Assembly (NCBI GenBank): GCA_030645615.1
Contig: JAUSNB010000018.1
Location: forward strand, 1 to 64,000
Source: Actinomycetota bacterium
GTDB taxonomy: Bacteria > Actinomycetota > Actinomycetes > S36-B12
Direction of reading: 5' to 3'
Length of the DNA: 64,000 nucleotides
Shown here: positions 7,925-16,483 of the stretch, in pieces
Numbering within the stretch: the first letter of the stretch is position 1
Layout: the number at the start of each line of letters is the position of its first letter
Program-made: the position numbers and the translations under genes
Notes under the pieces: generated by a model
Database searches by the model: none
What the model was told of the DNA's origin: nothing
Seen by the model: only the letters and a program-made list of their open reading frames with translations

Positions 7925-8347
7925 TCACCACTCCAAACGGATCGTCCCCTTCGATGTGGCACCGCTCATCGTCAAGGTAGGCAGCACGAGGACCCGGTAC
8001 CTTTCCGTCGCCTCCGTGCACTCGCCGTCGACGCACATCGTGAGCAGGCGCAGCCGAACCGTGCCCGCGGAGTCCGTGCGGCCCGTGTCGATGCGCGACC
8101 AGCCAGGACCGCCCATCCCCCACAGGCCAAGTCGCACCATGCGCCCGGCCTGGGCCGGCCGCACCCGGGCGGTCACCTAGGCGCTCACGTTCCAGCTCAG
8201 TGCCTCGGTGGGCCAGTCGACGTGGACGGTCGTGACCGTCGTGCGCTGTTCGGCCCGCTCTGCCGGGGCTGCCGGCGCCGGGCCTGCTGTCAACGACACG
8301 GCCAGCGCCGTCCATCCGATCAGCGCGATCACGCGATTCGACCGCAT
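7925..8347 (-). pseudogene. Small exported beta-sandwich protein interrupted by in-frame TAG
   Basis: The reading frame begins at ATG 8347 behind GGAGGTGG and encodes a signal peptide (RVIALIGWTALAVSLTAGPAPAAPA). It meets a TAG at 8177-8179 after 56 codons and then stays open in the same frame to TGA 7925. The two halves look like one domain: the part after the stop starts VTARVRPAQAGRMVRL and has TDSAGTVRLRL and ERYRVLVLP, phrases usual in secreted immunoglobulin-like repeats where the preceding strand is just the WNVSA that ends the first half. Restoring a sense codon such as CAG gives 140 residues. It may be a pseudogene, a readthrough product or a sequencing error. It lies downstream of the WXG100 gene on the same strand. 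Confidence 0.62.
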
Positions 8348-8371
8348 GGCGGCCACCTCCCGACTAGGAGC

Positions 8372-8397
8372 GGTGGGGGCGGTCACCCGCCCCCACC
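8372..8397 (-). terminator. Strong stem-loop between the WXG100 gene and the small exported gene
   Basis: GGTGGGGGCGG (8372-8382) and CCGCCCCCACC (8387-8397) form a perfect 11-bp GC-rich stem with a 4-base loop. It begins 9 nt after the WXG100 stop. There is no U-tract on the minus strand, so it could be a rho-independent-like attenuator or a 3'-end stabiliser that raises WXG100 mRNA over the downstream gene. Confidence 0.6.
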
Positions 8398-8405
8398 AGC
8401 CGGCC

Positions 8406-8675
8406 TCAGGTCTGCGAGGTCGATTCCTGCATGTTGGCGTGGGCGTCGGCGACGCCGGCGAAGTCCACCAGCGCCTGGGAGATCGCCTTGAGCTGCGGGG
8501 TGTAGGTCCCACTCCAGTCGTTGTCGAAATTGGTGCGGTCCGCGCCGAGCCAGGGGGTGCTGCTGAGCATCGACGTCAGGGTTGCCGTCATCGTGTCGAT
8601 GTCGGCGGCGCTGGTGCGCAACTGTGCTGCCAGTTGCCGTACGGCAGCGATGTCCATGCCATGGGTGATGGCCAT
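8406..8675 (-). CDS. WXG100-family (ESAT-6-like) protein
   Basis: An 89-residue helical-hairpin protein with the central W-x-G motif (PWLGADRTNFDNDW), typical of small substrates secreted as dimers by type VII systems. Length and motif position match the family. A C-terminal YxxxD/E export signal is not visible, so it might be exported with a partner or serve as an adaptor. ATG 8675 is chosen because AAGGAG lies 9 nt upstream; an ATG at 8684 would directly abut that site. It follows the FtsK-type ATPase gene by 39 nt on the same strand, so the two are very likely one system. Confidence 0.88.
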   Translation of the reverse strand: MAITHGMDIAAVRQLAAQLRTSAADIDTMTATLTSMLSSTPWLGADRTNFDNDWSGTYTPQLKAISQALVDFAGVADAHANMQESTSQT

Positions 8676-8714
8676 GCTGTTCATCTCCTTCGGTTGTGGG
8701 TTGGATGGTGATGT

Positions 8715-11700
8715 CTAGGGGACGGCCACCTGCACGCGGGTGACCCGGCCGCCGACGACCCGTAGGCCCCGTCCCTCGGGGAACTCGGCGCGGGTCACGC
8801 GCGGGAACGACGTGCGAAACACGCTGTCGCCGTCAAGCAGGTCAGGCTGGAGCGCCATGCCGCAGCGCGGACCCTTCACTGCCTGCAGCAATGGCCAGGA
8901 GCCGCTAAGGGAACTGGTCTCCCCTTCGGCGATGACGAGCTGGTCGTGCGTGCGGCAGGCCTTGATCAAGCGCTGCAGCGGCAGGTCCGCAGGGCTGCTC
9001 AGGAAGTCGCTGATGCCCTCGATGACCACGACGAGCGACGTGGGCTCGATCGGTTCGGCGATGGCCTTCTCCAGCAGCGTCCCCGCCAGCTCGGCCGCCT
9101 CGTCTTCGGTGCCAGCGGCGAAGTCCCAGTCCACGGACGAAAGCAACGAAGAGGCCCTGCTGCCGAAGAAGGCGAGCGCGGCCTGCGGCCGGGCACGTCG
9201 TAGGGAGGCCACAATGCTGCGCAGCGTTGTCGTCCGACCACTGCGGGGCGGGCCACACACCAGGAATACCCCGGCGTCCGGGAAGCCGGTAGGCGCGAGC
9301 GTGTCATCGGCAAGGCCCAGCACGGGGAGGCCGTCCGCCTCTGCCGGGAGGTCGACCAGGGCCACCTCGTCGGGCAGTCGCATGATCTCCGGAGCTTCGG
9401 GGACTCCGGTTGCGCGCAACGACTCCGCCAGCAGCGCCAGGGCGGCGGCCTGCCCGGGTGCACTGGGATCGTCGCCAAGGACGGCGACCTGGACCTCCAG
9501 GCCGCCCATGACGCCGCGGCCGGGAGGCGTGTCGGCGAGGAGCATGTCCTTGGGCACCCCGAGCATGAGCAGGTCAGTCTCGCTCGCCATGCGAAGCACG
9601 AGCCTGGCCTGCAGGGATGAGGCAAGAGCCACCGGGACCGCCCCGGGCCGGTCGGCCGACACGACGACGTGCACCCCCACCGGACGGCCCTCCGCCGCCA
9701 GTGACATGGCCTGGTCGAAGAGCTTCGCCTGATGACCGAGTTCATAGGCGTGCCGGAAGGCGTCCATCCCGTCGATGAGGATGAGGACGCGCGGCTCGTC
9801 CGGCCGGTTCGCCACCAGCCGGTACTCGGCGATCGTGCCGGCATGGGCAGCCCCGTACCGCTGGGCGCGCTCGCTGATCATGGCGCGAACGGTCCAGATG
9901 AGGCGCGCGATGCGCTCGCCGTCGTCGCCGGCGACGATGCTGCCCACGTGGGGCAGAACCTCGAGCGGAGCCAGCCCGCGCGAACCGAAGTCCAGCCCGT
10001 ACACGATGCACGGCCCGCCCACGCCGGGCAGGCCGGCGCTCACGGCCAAGGCACGGAGGAAGCCGCTCTTGCCCGCGCCACTCGCGCCGAATACGACCAT
10101 CGAGCCGTCGCGGTCCGGATGGAAGGCAACGGGTGACTGGTCCTGGGCCTCGGGATCGTCGCGCACCCCGAAGACCACGGCGTTACCTCTCGCCCCCTCT
10201 GCCAGGGCGTGGAGGTCGTATACCTCACCCAGGCTCGGCAGCCACGGCTTCCGGGGCTCGGGTAGCGCGGCCTGCACGTGCGCCGCACCGATGGTGTCCA
10301 CGAGGCGTTGAACATCCTTGCGTCCATCACCGTCGACCGGGACGGCGACCGTAGGAGCCTCCGGTATCGGCCAGTCCTCACCAGGCGCGAACTGCAAGGG
10401 CGAGACGAGGATCGCAGGGCTGCTGGTGACCCGACTGGTGAATCCGCCCACATAGGCGGACTGGAACGTGGTCAGCCGGCTCGATCCGGCGGCGAACACT
10501 GCACGGCCGGGGATGGAGGGGTCGAAGGATCCGGCGCATGGATCGCCAACGATGTCCTGGCTGTCCGCCTCGTCGGCTACGCGTAGGGCAATGCGCAGGT
10601 TCGTGTTGGCGCGCAAGTTGTCCTTGATCACGCCCGCAGGGCGTTGCGTCGCCAGCACCAGGTGCAGGCCGAGGGACCGTCCGCGCTGCGCGACATTCAC
10701 GACTCCGTCGACGAACTGGGGAACCTCCTGCACGAGGGCGGCGAACTCGTCGACCACGATCACAAGGCTCGGTGGAGTGCTGGGGTCGCCCGCCTTCTCC
10801 ATCTCCGCGATGTCCTTGTAGCCGCCACGGTTGAGGACGTGCTCCCGGTAGCGAAGCTCGGCGTTCAACGAGATCAGAGCACGCCGCACCATGGAAGCAC
10901 TGAGGTCCGTGACCAGCCCGACGGTGTGCGGAAGGCGCACGCAGTCGGAGAAGGCGGACCCGCCCTTGTAGTCGACGAGCAGAAAGGTGACCTGGCGCGG
11001 GCTGTGGGCAGCAGCCATGCCCAGCACCCATGACTGCAGGAACTCGCTCTTGCCCGAGCCCGTGGTCCCGCCCACCAGGGCATGCGGGCCCTGTGTCCGC
11101 AGGTCCAACTGCAGTGGTCCGGACGACGTGACCCCGACAAGTCCGCGCAGGTTGACCTTCGTCCGCTTGCGCCCCGGATCATCGACAGCTTGCTCCAAGG
11201 AGCCGCTCTCCCGCCACCGATCAATGACGTCGTCGGGCGTGTCCGCGAGCCCGATTCCGGCGATATCGAGGAAGGACACACTGGCCGGAAGCCCGTGGAG
11301 CTGCTCGTCGGACTGGGCGTCGTCGATAACGGGTGCCAGGTGCAGGGCTGCCGACGTTGCCTCCTCGATGCCGACCTCCTCCACCGTGATGGGCAGGGAC
11401 TCGCCGGTGGCAATGTCGCCGAAGGTCGCCCCCGTAGGGCTGCGGGTCAGGTAGGCCTGGCACGCGGCTGGCAGGTCACGCCGCCGGGCAGCAACCCAGA
11501 TCACGTGCACACCCACACCTGGTCCCTGAGTGGCAATGGACACGAGCGTCGGCATCGGGACGGGTGCGTCGTGCCCAACGATGACGAGTAGCCGGGGCGC
11601 AGGGTCGTCGCCGTCGAGGTCGACCTCGGTCTCCTGTCGCTCGCGGATGACCCGCTCGATCGCGGTGGCGAGCGTGACTCCCGGGCCGCCGCCCACCGTC

Positions 11701-13082
11701 AGGGGATTCGTTCCGAGCACGCGCTCGGCGGCCTCGGCGTGCGGAAGCCACAGGAGCCAGTCCCAGTACTCCTTGGCTGTGGGCGGGAGAAGGGCGGCGA
11801 CCATGAGCTCGGCGGGCGCGTGGGCCAGCACCGCCTGCAACACGACAGCCCGGGCCGCGGAGTTCGACTCCTGCCATGGTCCCGCGATGCCGACGCTCCC
11901 GCATGCACCCAGGTCCAGCACCACGGGGACGCCGTCCACTTGGGAAGCCGCGTCGACCAATGCGTCGAGCTCGGCGGCAAGGGCCGGATCACCGGACCGC
12001 CCGGATGGGATGGCGATGGTGCTGCGTGACGCCTGGGTACCCAGGCCCAGCCGCAGCTGAAGGAAGCCGGGCTGGCTGGGATGCCGGCACCACAGAAGGT
12101 CCGACCGGGCCGCCGCGGCTGCGTAGAAGTCGGCGAGCGCCGGGTGCTCGTGCGCACGAGCCTCTCGCTCGGCCACCTTGCCAAGTGCGACCTCGTCGGC
12201 GAGGGAAACAAGGTCCTTGCGGAATTGCTCGGACTGTCGCACGAAGGCCTTCTTGCCCACGAAGCGGTTCTCGATGGCCATGCCGGCCATGAGGAGGGGC
12301 GAGATGGCCACGAAGACGAGGCTGGCGATGCTGCGCGTGACCAGGTAGAGCACGGCGCCGAGCAGGATCGGCATGATGAGGGGGATGAAGGGAATGCGCG
12401 CCGTGGGCGGCGTCGGAGGCACCTCGGGCGGAGTGAACGCCGTGCCTCGGTAGCGAGGATCCAGTCGCGGGGGCCGGGTGAACGACACCGTTGAGCTCAC
12501 GCGCGGCTCGGACCGGGACTGCGGCGCAAGGGCGACCTGCAGGAGCGTCAGCCCCACCCGGACGACTTCGTCGGGCCGGATGACGGATTGCGACACGAGG
12601 ACTCCGCCCACTTCGACACCGTTGGACGAGCTCTGGTCGAAGATCCGCGCGTCAGCCTCGATGAACAGCCGAGCGTGCACCTGCGAGACCATCGGGTCGG
12701 TGAGGCGGACCCGGCAACTCTCGTCGCGACCGATGAACGAGGACCCGGCCGGCAGCGGGAACTCGGTGCCCTCATCCGGCCCCGAGATCACTCGGGCCGT
12801 CGCTGCCACCTCGCTGCCCGCGGCGACATCCGTGGATGGCACGACAGACACCGTCTGGCCGGACTGGATCCCCGCCTCCGAGACCCAGGTCACCGGCGGC
12901 ACCTGGTGCAGCACCTTCCCGTGGCCCACGGCCAGCGTCACCGCACCGTCCGGCGCGTCAAGACCCGGATGGCTGCGCGCGAGCGTCGCCGCGACGGCGC
13001 CCACGGGGGTGCTCGGCTCGCAGGTGACAAGGACCGGTATGAGGGAGGCCGACCGATTGCGGACCTGCAGCCGAAGCTCCAT
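8715..13082 (-). CDS. FHA-FtsK/SpoIIIE ATPase, EccC/EssC-like type VII secretion motor
   Basis: A 1455-residue protein that probably drives export of the adjacent WXG100 protein across the membrane. Order: N-terminal globular part (1-95); FHA phosphothreonine-binding domain (about 96-190, with FIGRDESCRV, SQVHARL, SSSNG); two membrane helices (about 229-268); then three ATPase domains. The first has a perfect Walker A (GGTTGSGKSE, 671-680) and Walker B (LVIVVDEF, 773-780); the second has GASGAGKSG at 999-1007; the third has a divergent P-loop (CGPPRSGRTTT near 1276-1286). This FHA-plus-three-ATPase layout is closer to EssC of Firmicutes than to split mycobacterial EccCa/EccCb. GGAGGG lies 9 nt before the ATG. 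The kinase gene is 50 nt upstream. Confidence 0.92.
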   Translation of the reverse strand: MELRLQVRNRSASLIPVLVTCEPSTPVGAVAATLARSHPGLDAPDGAVTLAVGHGKVLHQVPPVTWVSEAGIQSGQTVSVVPSTDVAAGSEVAATARVISGPDEGTEFPLPAGSSFIGRDESCRVRLTDPMVSQVHARLFIEADARIFDQSSSNGVEVGGVLVSQSVIRPDEVVRVGLTLLQVALAPQSRSEPRVSSTVSFTRPPRLDPRYRGTAFTPPEVPPTPPTARIPFIPLIMPILLGAVLYLVTRSIASLVFVAISPLLMAGMAIENRFVGKKAFVRQSEQFRKDLVSLADEVALGKVAEREARAHEHPALADFYAAAAARSDLLWCRHPSQPGFLQLRLGLGTQASRSTIAIPSGRSGDPALAAELDALVDAASQVDGVPVVLDLGACGSVGIAGPWQESNSAARAVVLQAVLAHAPAELMVAALLPPTAKEYWDWLLWLPHAEAAERVLGTNPLTVGGGPGVTLATAIERVIRERQETEVDLDGDDPAPRLLVIVGHDAPVPMPTLVSIATQGPGVGVHVIWVAARRRDLPAACQAYLTRSPTGATFGDIATGESLPITVEEVGIEEATSAALHLAPVIDDAQSDEQLHGLPASVSFLDIAGIGLADTPDDVIDRWRESGSLEQAVDDPGRKRTKVNLRGLVGVTSSGPLQLDLRTQGPHALVGGTTGSGKSEFLQSWVLGMAAAHSPRQVTFLLVDYKGGSAFSDCVRLPHTVGLVTDLSASMVRRALISLNAELRYREHVLNRGGYKDIAEMEKAGDPSTPPSLVIVVDEFAALVQEVPQFVDGVVNVAQRGRSLGLHLVLATQRPAGVIKDNLRANTNLRIALRVADEADSQDIVGDPCAGSFDPSIPGRAVFAAGSSRLTTFQSAYVGGFTSRVTSSPAILVSPLQFAPGEDWPIPEAPTVAVPVDGDGRKDVQRLVDTIGAAHVQAALPEPRKPWLPSLGEVYDLHALAEGARGNAVVFGVRDDPEAQDQSPVAFHPDRDGSMVVFGASGAGKSGFLRALAVSAGLPGVGGPCIVYGLDFGSRGLAPLEVLPHVGSIVAGDDGERIARLIWTVRAMISERAQRYGAAHAGTIAEYRLVANRPDEPRVLILIDGMDAFRHAYELGHQAKLFDQAMSLAAEGRPVGVHVVVSADRPGAVPVALASSLQARLVLRMASETDLLMLGVPKDMLLADTPPGRGVMGGLEVQVAVLGDDPSAPGQAAALALLAESLRATGVPEAPEIMRLPDEVALVDLPAEADGLPVLGLADDTLAPTGFPDAGVFLVCGPPRSGRTTTLRSIVASLRRARPQAALAFFGSRASSLLSSVDWDFAAGTEDEAAELAGTLLEKAIAEPIEPTSLVVVIEGISDFLSSPADLPLQRLIKACRTHDQLVIAEGETSSLSGSWPLLQAVKGPRCGMALQPDLLDGDSVFRTSFPRVTRAEFPEGRGLRVVGGRVTRVQVAVP

Positions 13083-13103
13083 GGTGCCAATCCCTCCATG
13101 TCG

Positions 13104-13119
13104 GCCCGTTGCGACGGGC
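13104..13119 (-). other. Small hairpin between kinase and ATPase genes
   Basis: GCCCGT and ACGGGC make a 6-bp stem with a 4-base loop in the 50-nt gap between the kinase stop and the ATPase start. It lies just before the ATPase Shine-Dalgarno, so it could modulate translation, but stems this short also occur by chance in GC-rich DNA. Confidence 0.25.
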
Positions 13120-13132
13120 GGCTCGGTTCGGG

Positions 13133-14992
13133 CTAGGGGATCGAGCCCGGCGCTGCGGATCCGGTCCAGACGTCCTGGGTGCCGTGGACGCCGACCGGGC
13201 GGGTGAAGATGCGGTCCTCTGCGACGTCGGCCAGGTCGAAGGCCGCGAGCGCACGCGCGGCGGGCTCGATCATGACCGTTTGGTCGGGATCCCAGGACGT
13301 CCAGCCCTCACCGGCGACCGTCGTGTCCTCGGTCGGCGGGTCGGTAGGGCTCAACGGGTTGCTGCCGAAGCAGCGCATGAGCGGCTCCCCTTGCGGTGTC
13401 ACAAGGACCGCAGTGCCGGCCTGGAGCACCGCCGGGGTGATGGTGTCGCGCCCGCCGGAGTAGCCGTGGATCGTGATGAGCGTGTCTGCGCGGAGCAGCA
13501 CCGGGGTCAGCGCGTATAGGAAGTCACGCACGTTGCCGATCGAGACCCCCATCGCCCGGGCCCACACGCGTGCCCGCTGCGATCCGGACTCGAAGGAGTC
13601 CGCCAGCCGGGACCGGTCGCACGTGAGTTCCTTCTCCCCCTTCGTCCCGGCGTACAGGCCAACGGTGTCCCCGGGCAGCAATCGCGTGTCGCCTGCGATC
13701 GACACCGGCGTGATCGGCACGTCAGACCCGTACGGCTTCGTGTAGTCATCCGCGGTGGCGTTGACCGGTGTGAGGGTGACGGGTGGCGCGGCGGCGACCT
13801 CGGGAGCCACGTCGACTGGGGGGGCGCTGGATAGTGCCGGAGCCGGCGACGCGGGGGCAGATGGCGAGGCGGGGGCGACTGCCGGTCCCTGGGCCGGTTC
13901 CTCGGGCCGCGGCGTGAGCAGCACCGTCGATGGGGAAGGCGTGGGGGCTGCCACGACCTCATCGCCGCCGGAGCGCCCCAGCAGGAAGACCAGGGCCAGC
14001 GCAGCAATGACGACCACCGCTGCCGCGGCAGCGCCGATCATCAGCCACGGTGGCCGCTTTGCAGCCGGTCGTGGTGGGGGCGGAGGGGGCAAGGGGAGGG
14101 CGGCGACGGGTTCCGGCTCGGGTTCCGGCTCGGGTTCCGGCTCGGGGGGTGTCGCGGCCGACAGCCGTTCCAGCACCCGGTCCAGCGGCGGGCGACGGAT
14201 CGGGTCCTTGTCCAGCGCCGCGACGACAAGGTCGCGCAGGGGCGACGGCACCGACTCCGGCACGTCGGGCGTGTGCTCGAGCACGCGATAGATGGCGGCC
14301 GTGGTGTTGTCCGCCGCCAGGGGTGCCACGCCCGTAGCGGCGAACAGCACGCACAGCCCCCACGCATGGACGTCGGTTGCTGGGGTCACGCGGTCACCGC
14401 GGACCTGTTCGGGCGCCAGCCAGCCCGTGCTGCCGAGCACGATGCCCGTTCGGGTGAGCGCCGACTCCTCGGCGAGGTCGGCGATGCCGAAGTCGATGAT
14501 CCTGGGGCCGGACGGCGACAGCATGATGTTCGCTGGCTTGATGTCGCGATGAACCACGCCGGCGGCATGCAGCGGCTGGAGGGCCTGCGCCAGGCCGGTG
14601 GCGAGGGCGGCCAACTCGTCGGTCGGCAGCGGACCGGAGTCCTCTACCCGTCGAGCGAGCGTCACGCCGGGGATGAACTCCATCGCGAACCATGCCGGAG
14701 TGCCGTCTGTCTCGGACGCCAGAACCGCAGCCGTGCTGTCGGTGCCGGCCCGGTTCATCGCATCGAGCTCACGGGCCAGCCGGACCCGGAAGCTCCCGTC
14801 GTCCGCCACGTCCGGCCGGATCATCTTGACGACGGCCCACTGGCCCATTCCCTCGGCCAGGAATGCCACGCCCATCCCGCCAGCACCGAGCCGCCCGAGC
14901 AGGCGGAAGCCGCCGAGCTCGCGCGGGTCCGCTTCGCGCAAGGGCTCTATGGGCACCGGTGGCAGCGCTCGCGAGCGGTCCCCAGATGCCAT
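13133..14992 (-). CDS. Membrane Ser/Thr protein kinase with external DUF6777-like domain
   Basis: A 619-residue PknB-type kinase. Residues 33-41 are the glycine loop (GRLGAGGMG), K56 the ATP lysine, HRDIKPAN (148-155) the catalytic loop, DFG at 167-169, and APEQVRGD the activation-segment end. A Pro-Glu repeat and proline run lead to one membrane helix (about 316-339), then a Pro/Ala-rich linker and an external domain of about 150 residues with LYAGTKGEKELTCDR and AGTAVLVTPQGEPLMRCFG, which resembles DUF6777. ATG 14992 follows AAGGGGG by 8 nt. Directly upstream of the FHA-domain ATPase; an obvious hypothesis is that it phosphorylates a partner read by that FHA domain. Confidence 0.9.
   Translation of the reverse strand: MASGDRSRALPPVPIEPLREADPRELGGFRLLGRLGAGGMGVAFLAEGMGQWAVVKMIRPDVADDGSFRVRLARELDAMNRAGTDSTAAVLASETDGTPAWFAMEFIPGVTLARRVEDSGPLPTDELAALATGLAQALQPLHAAGVVHRDIKPANIMLSPSGPRIIDFGIADLAEESALTRTGIVLGSTGWLAPEQVRGDRVTPATDVHAWGLCVLFAATGVAPLAADNTTAAIYRVLEHTPDVPESVPSPLRDLVVAALDKDPIRRPPLDRVLERLSAATPPEPEPEPEPEPEPVAALPLPPPPPPRPAAKRPPWLMIGAAAAAVVVIAALALVFLLGRSGGDEVVAAPTPSPSTVLLTPRPEEPAQGPAVAPASPSAPASPAPALSSAPPVDVAPEVAAAPPVTLTPVNATADDYTKPYGSDVPITPVSIAGDTRLLPGDTVGLYAGTKGEKELTCDRSRLADSFESGSQRARVWARAMGVSIGNVRDFLYALTPVLLRADTLITIHGYSGGRDTITPAVLQAGTAVLVTPQGEPLMRCFGSNPLSPTDPPTEDTTVAGEGWTSWDPDQTVMIEPAARALAAFDLADVAEDRIFTRPVGVHGTQDVWTGSAAPGSIP
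14109..14144. repeat. 12-bp tandem repeat x3 inside the kinase gene
   Basis: Three perfect head-to-tail copies of GGTTCCGGCTCG encode the Pro-Glu repeat of the kinase's cytoplasmic linker. Such a repeat can change copy number by slippage in steps of four residues without shifting frame. Confidence 0.85.
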
Positions 14993-15079
14993 GGCCTGCA
15001 CCCCCTTGCGCCCATGATGTTCCTGCCGGGTTGCCGGATGCGCGTCGAATCGGGGCAATCGCGACGATCTTGGGAATCG

Positions 15080-15859
15080 CTACCGCGCGGTGTAGAGCGG
15101 GTTGGGCAGCCAGAACCGTTCAGTGTCGGCCGAACCGGTCAGGTCACCGGCCTGGTCCCCGATGCTCAGCACAGGCACCCACCCCTGTTGCATGAGTGCG
15201 CGTGCCGCGCGCCTCTTGTAGGTCGCTGCCGGCAGTGCGTCCTGCGCAGCCGTCCGCAGGACGAGGTCGTCCCAGCCCCGCACACCCCGGCGTTCCAAGC
15301 ACGACTCGGTCACCGCGCGGACCGTGTCCCGGCGGCCCGACACGATCAGGACCGCCACGCCCTGCCGCTGCGCCTGCTGGACGAGTGCGCGCACGGGTGC
15401 GATCACGGGAGTAGCGCACGACTGGACGGCGGCCTGCCGCACCGAACTCGGCATGGAGAATCCGGCCCTGGCGTACTGCGGGTACCAGTCGACGAGGGTG
15501 TCGTCGATGTCCACGATGATGGCCAGGCCCTGCTCGGAGCATCCCGCCGGATCCCCCGGACAGCGCTCCGCGACCACGAGGTTGAGCGCCGTGCGGGCGG
15601 CCTGCGCCACGCCGGCCCGGTCTCCGTCAAAGCGCCCGGAGTCGTGGTAACGGCTGATGGCCGAGGCATCGCCGACTCTCGGCAGAGCCGCTATCACCGC
15701 GGTGACCAGGCGTCCGTCCACGACGGTGATGCCGATCCGGGACGAAGCGTCATCGGCGCCGGCCATCGTCGGCCACGCCATCCCAGCGCAGAGGCCCACG
15801 ACCAAGCCCATCGCGAGTGCCCGTGCCGCGCGGTGTGCACGCCCCTCTCGAGAGACCAT
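15080..15859 (-). CDS. Exported HAD-superfamily acid phosphatase (class B / plant type)
   Basis: A 259-residue secreted phosphatase. It has a basic N-terminus, a signal sequence ending near MAGADD, and the HAD motifs VDIDDTLVDWYPQY (nucleophile Asp in DIDDT), IVSGRRD (motif II) and SIGDQAGD (motif III). These fit PF03767-type acid phosphatases, which release phosphate from organic esters outside the membrane. It starts at ATG 15859, placed by a TAGCCT box 6 nt upstream. It follows the DUF4126 gene by only 9 nt yet appears to have its own promoter. No linked phosphate transporter. Confidence 0.86.
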   Translation of the reverse strand: MVSREGRAHRAARALAMGLVVGLCAGMAWPTMAGADDASSRIGITVVDGRLVTAVIAALPRVGDASAISRYHDSGRFDGDRAGVAQAARTALNLVVAERCPGDPAGCSEQGLAIIVDIDDTLVDWYPQYARAGFSMPSSVRQAAVQSCATPVIAPVRALVQQAQRQGVAVLIVSGRRDTVRAVTESCLERRGVRGWDDLVLRTAAQDALPAATYKRRAARALMQQGWVPVLSIGDQAGDLTGSADTERFWLPNPLYTAR

Positions 15860-15865
15860 GCCAAC

Positions 15866-15871
15866 AGGCTA
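15866..15871 (-). promoter_or_regulatory. -10 hexamer TAGCCT of a leaderless promoter
   Basis: TAGCCT ends 6 nt before the ATG at 15859. It overlaps the gap between, and the end of, the upstream DUF4126 gene, so the phosphatase could be transcribed independently. Confidence 0.55.
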
Positions 15872-16459
15872 AGCCGCAGCCTGCGCGGATGACCGGCGAT
15901 AGACCCGGCGCCAGCCCGCTCGAACCGCCTTGGCGAGGACCAGGGCCACGACGACCCCACCAACGAGCAGCGCCAACGCGATGCCCGCCGCGACCCACGG
16001 ATTGAGCAGTGCGATCACCACTACTCCCGCCACGGCGAGGTCTTCGATGACCGACACGACGATGTTGCTGGCCGGCTCCGGGGAAGAGTTGACCGCGAGG
16101 CGGGTCGTTGCCTTCGCAAGGTGCGCGATGAGTGCCACCACCCCTCCTGCAGCGGCGATGGCCGCGGTGGGCAGGTCGACGTAGGGCGAGGCGATGAGCG
16201 CTGCGACCACAGCCCCGGCAACCGGCCGGATCAGGGTGTTGAGCGCATCCCATGCCGAGTCCAGGTACATCACCTTGTCGGCGATCGTGTCCACGAGCGT
16301 GAGCACCGCGAACACAAGGATGACGTCCACCCGCTCGAGGCCCGCCGGGACATCCGCCCCGGCGAAGCGCCCGAGCAGGCCGAGCATGAGGACGAGCAGA
16401 TAGGGGTTGATCCCGCTGGCCCATGCAGCCGTGAATGCCAGCGGGATCGCGGTATCCAT
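15869..16459 (-). CDS. DUF4126 integral membrane protein
   Basis: A 196-residue protein with about five membrane segments. The phrases SGINPYLLVLMLGLLGRF near the start, ADKVMYLDSAWDALNTLIRP, and a C-terminal VIEDLAVAGVVV are characteristic of the DUF4126 family. Its function is unknown. A basic tail (RAGWRRVYRR) should face the cytoplasm. ATG 16459 is preceded at 6 nt by GACAAT, a possible leaderless -10 box. It sits between the fucosidase and phosphatase genes, all on the minus strand. Confidence 0.8.
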   Translation of the reverse strand: MDTAIPLAFTAAWASGINPYLLVLMLGLLGRFAGADVPAGLERVDVILVFAVLTLVDTIADKVMYLDSAWDALNTLIRPVAGAVVAALIASPYVDLPTAAIAAAGGVVALIAHLAKATTRLAVNSSPEPASNIVVSVIEDLAVAGVVVIALLNPWVAAGIALALLVGGVVVALVLAKAVRAGWRRVYRRSSAQAAA

Positions 16460-16465
16460 GCCCGC

Positions 16466-16471
16466 ATTGTC
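16466..16471 (-). promoter_or_regulatory. Possible -10 hexamer GACAAT
   Basis: GACAAT ends 6 nt before ATG 16459. It departs from TANNNT at the first base, so this is weaker than the other sites in the window. Confidence 0.35.
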
Positions 16472-16483
16472 ACAAATCCCGCG

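Noticed and set aside
8177-8179. General reassignment of TAG as a sense codon
   Set aside because: TAG terminates many intact genes in the window (for example those ending at 7921, 21524, 26584 and 59750), so the code is standard.
13755-14291. Plus-strand Gly/Ser-rich open frame within the kinase gene
   Set aside because: It is the antisense reading of the Pro/Glu repeat and linker of the kinase; low complexity explains the open frame.
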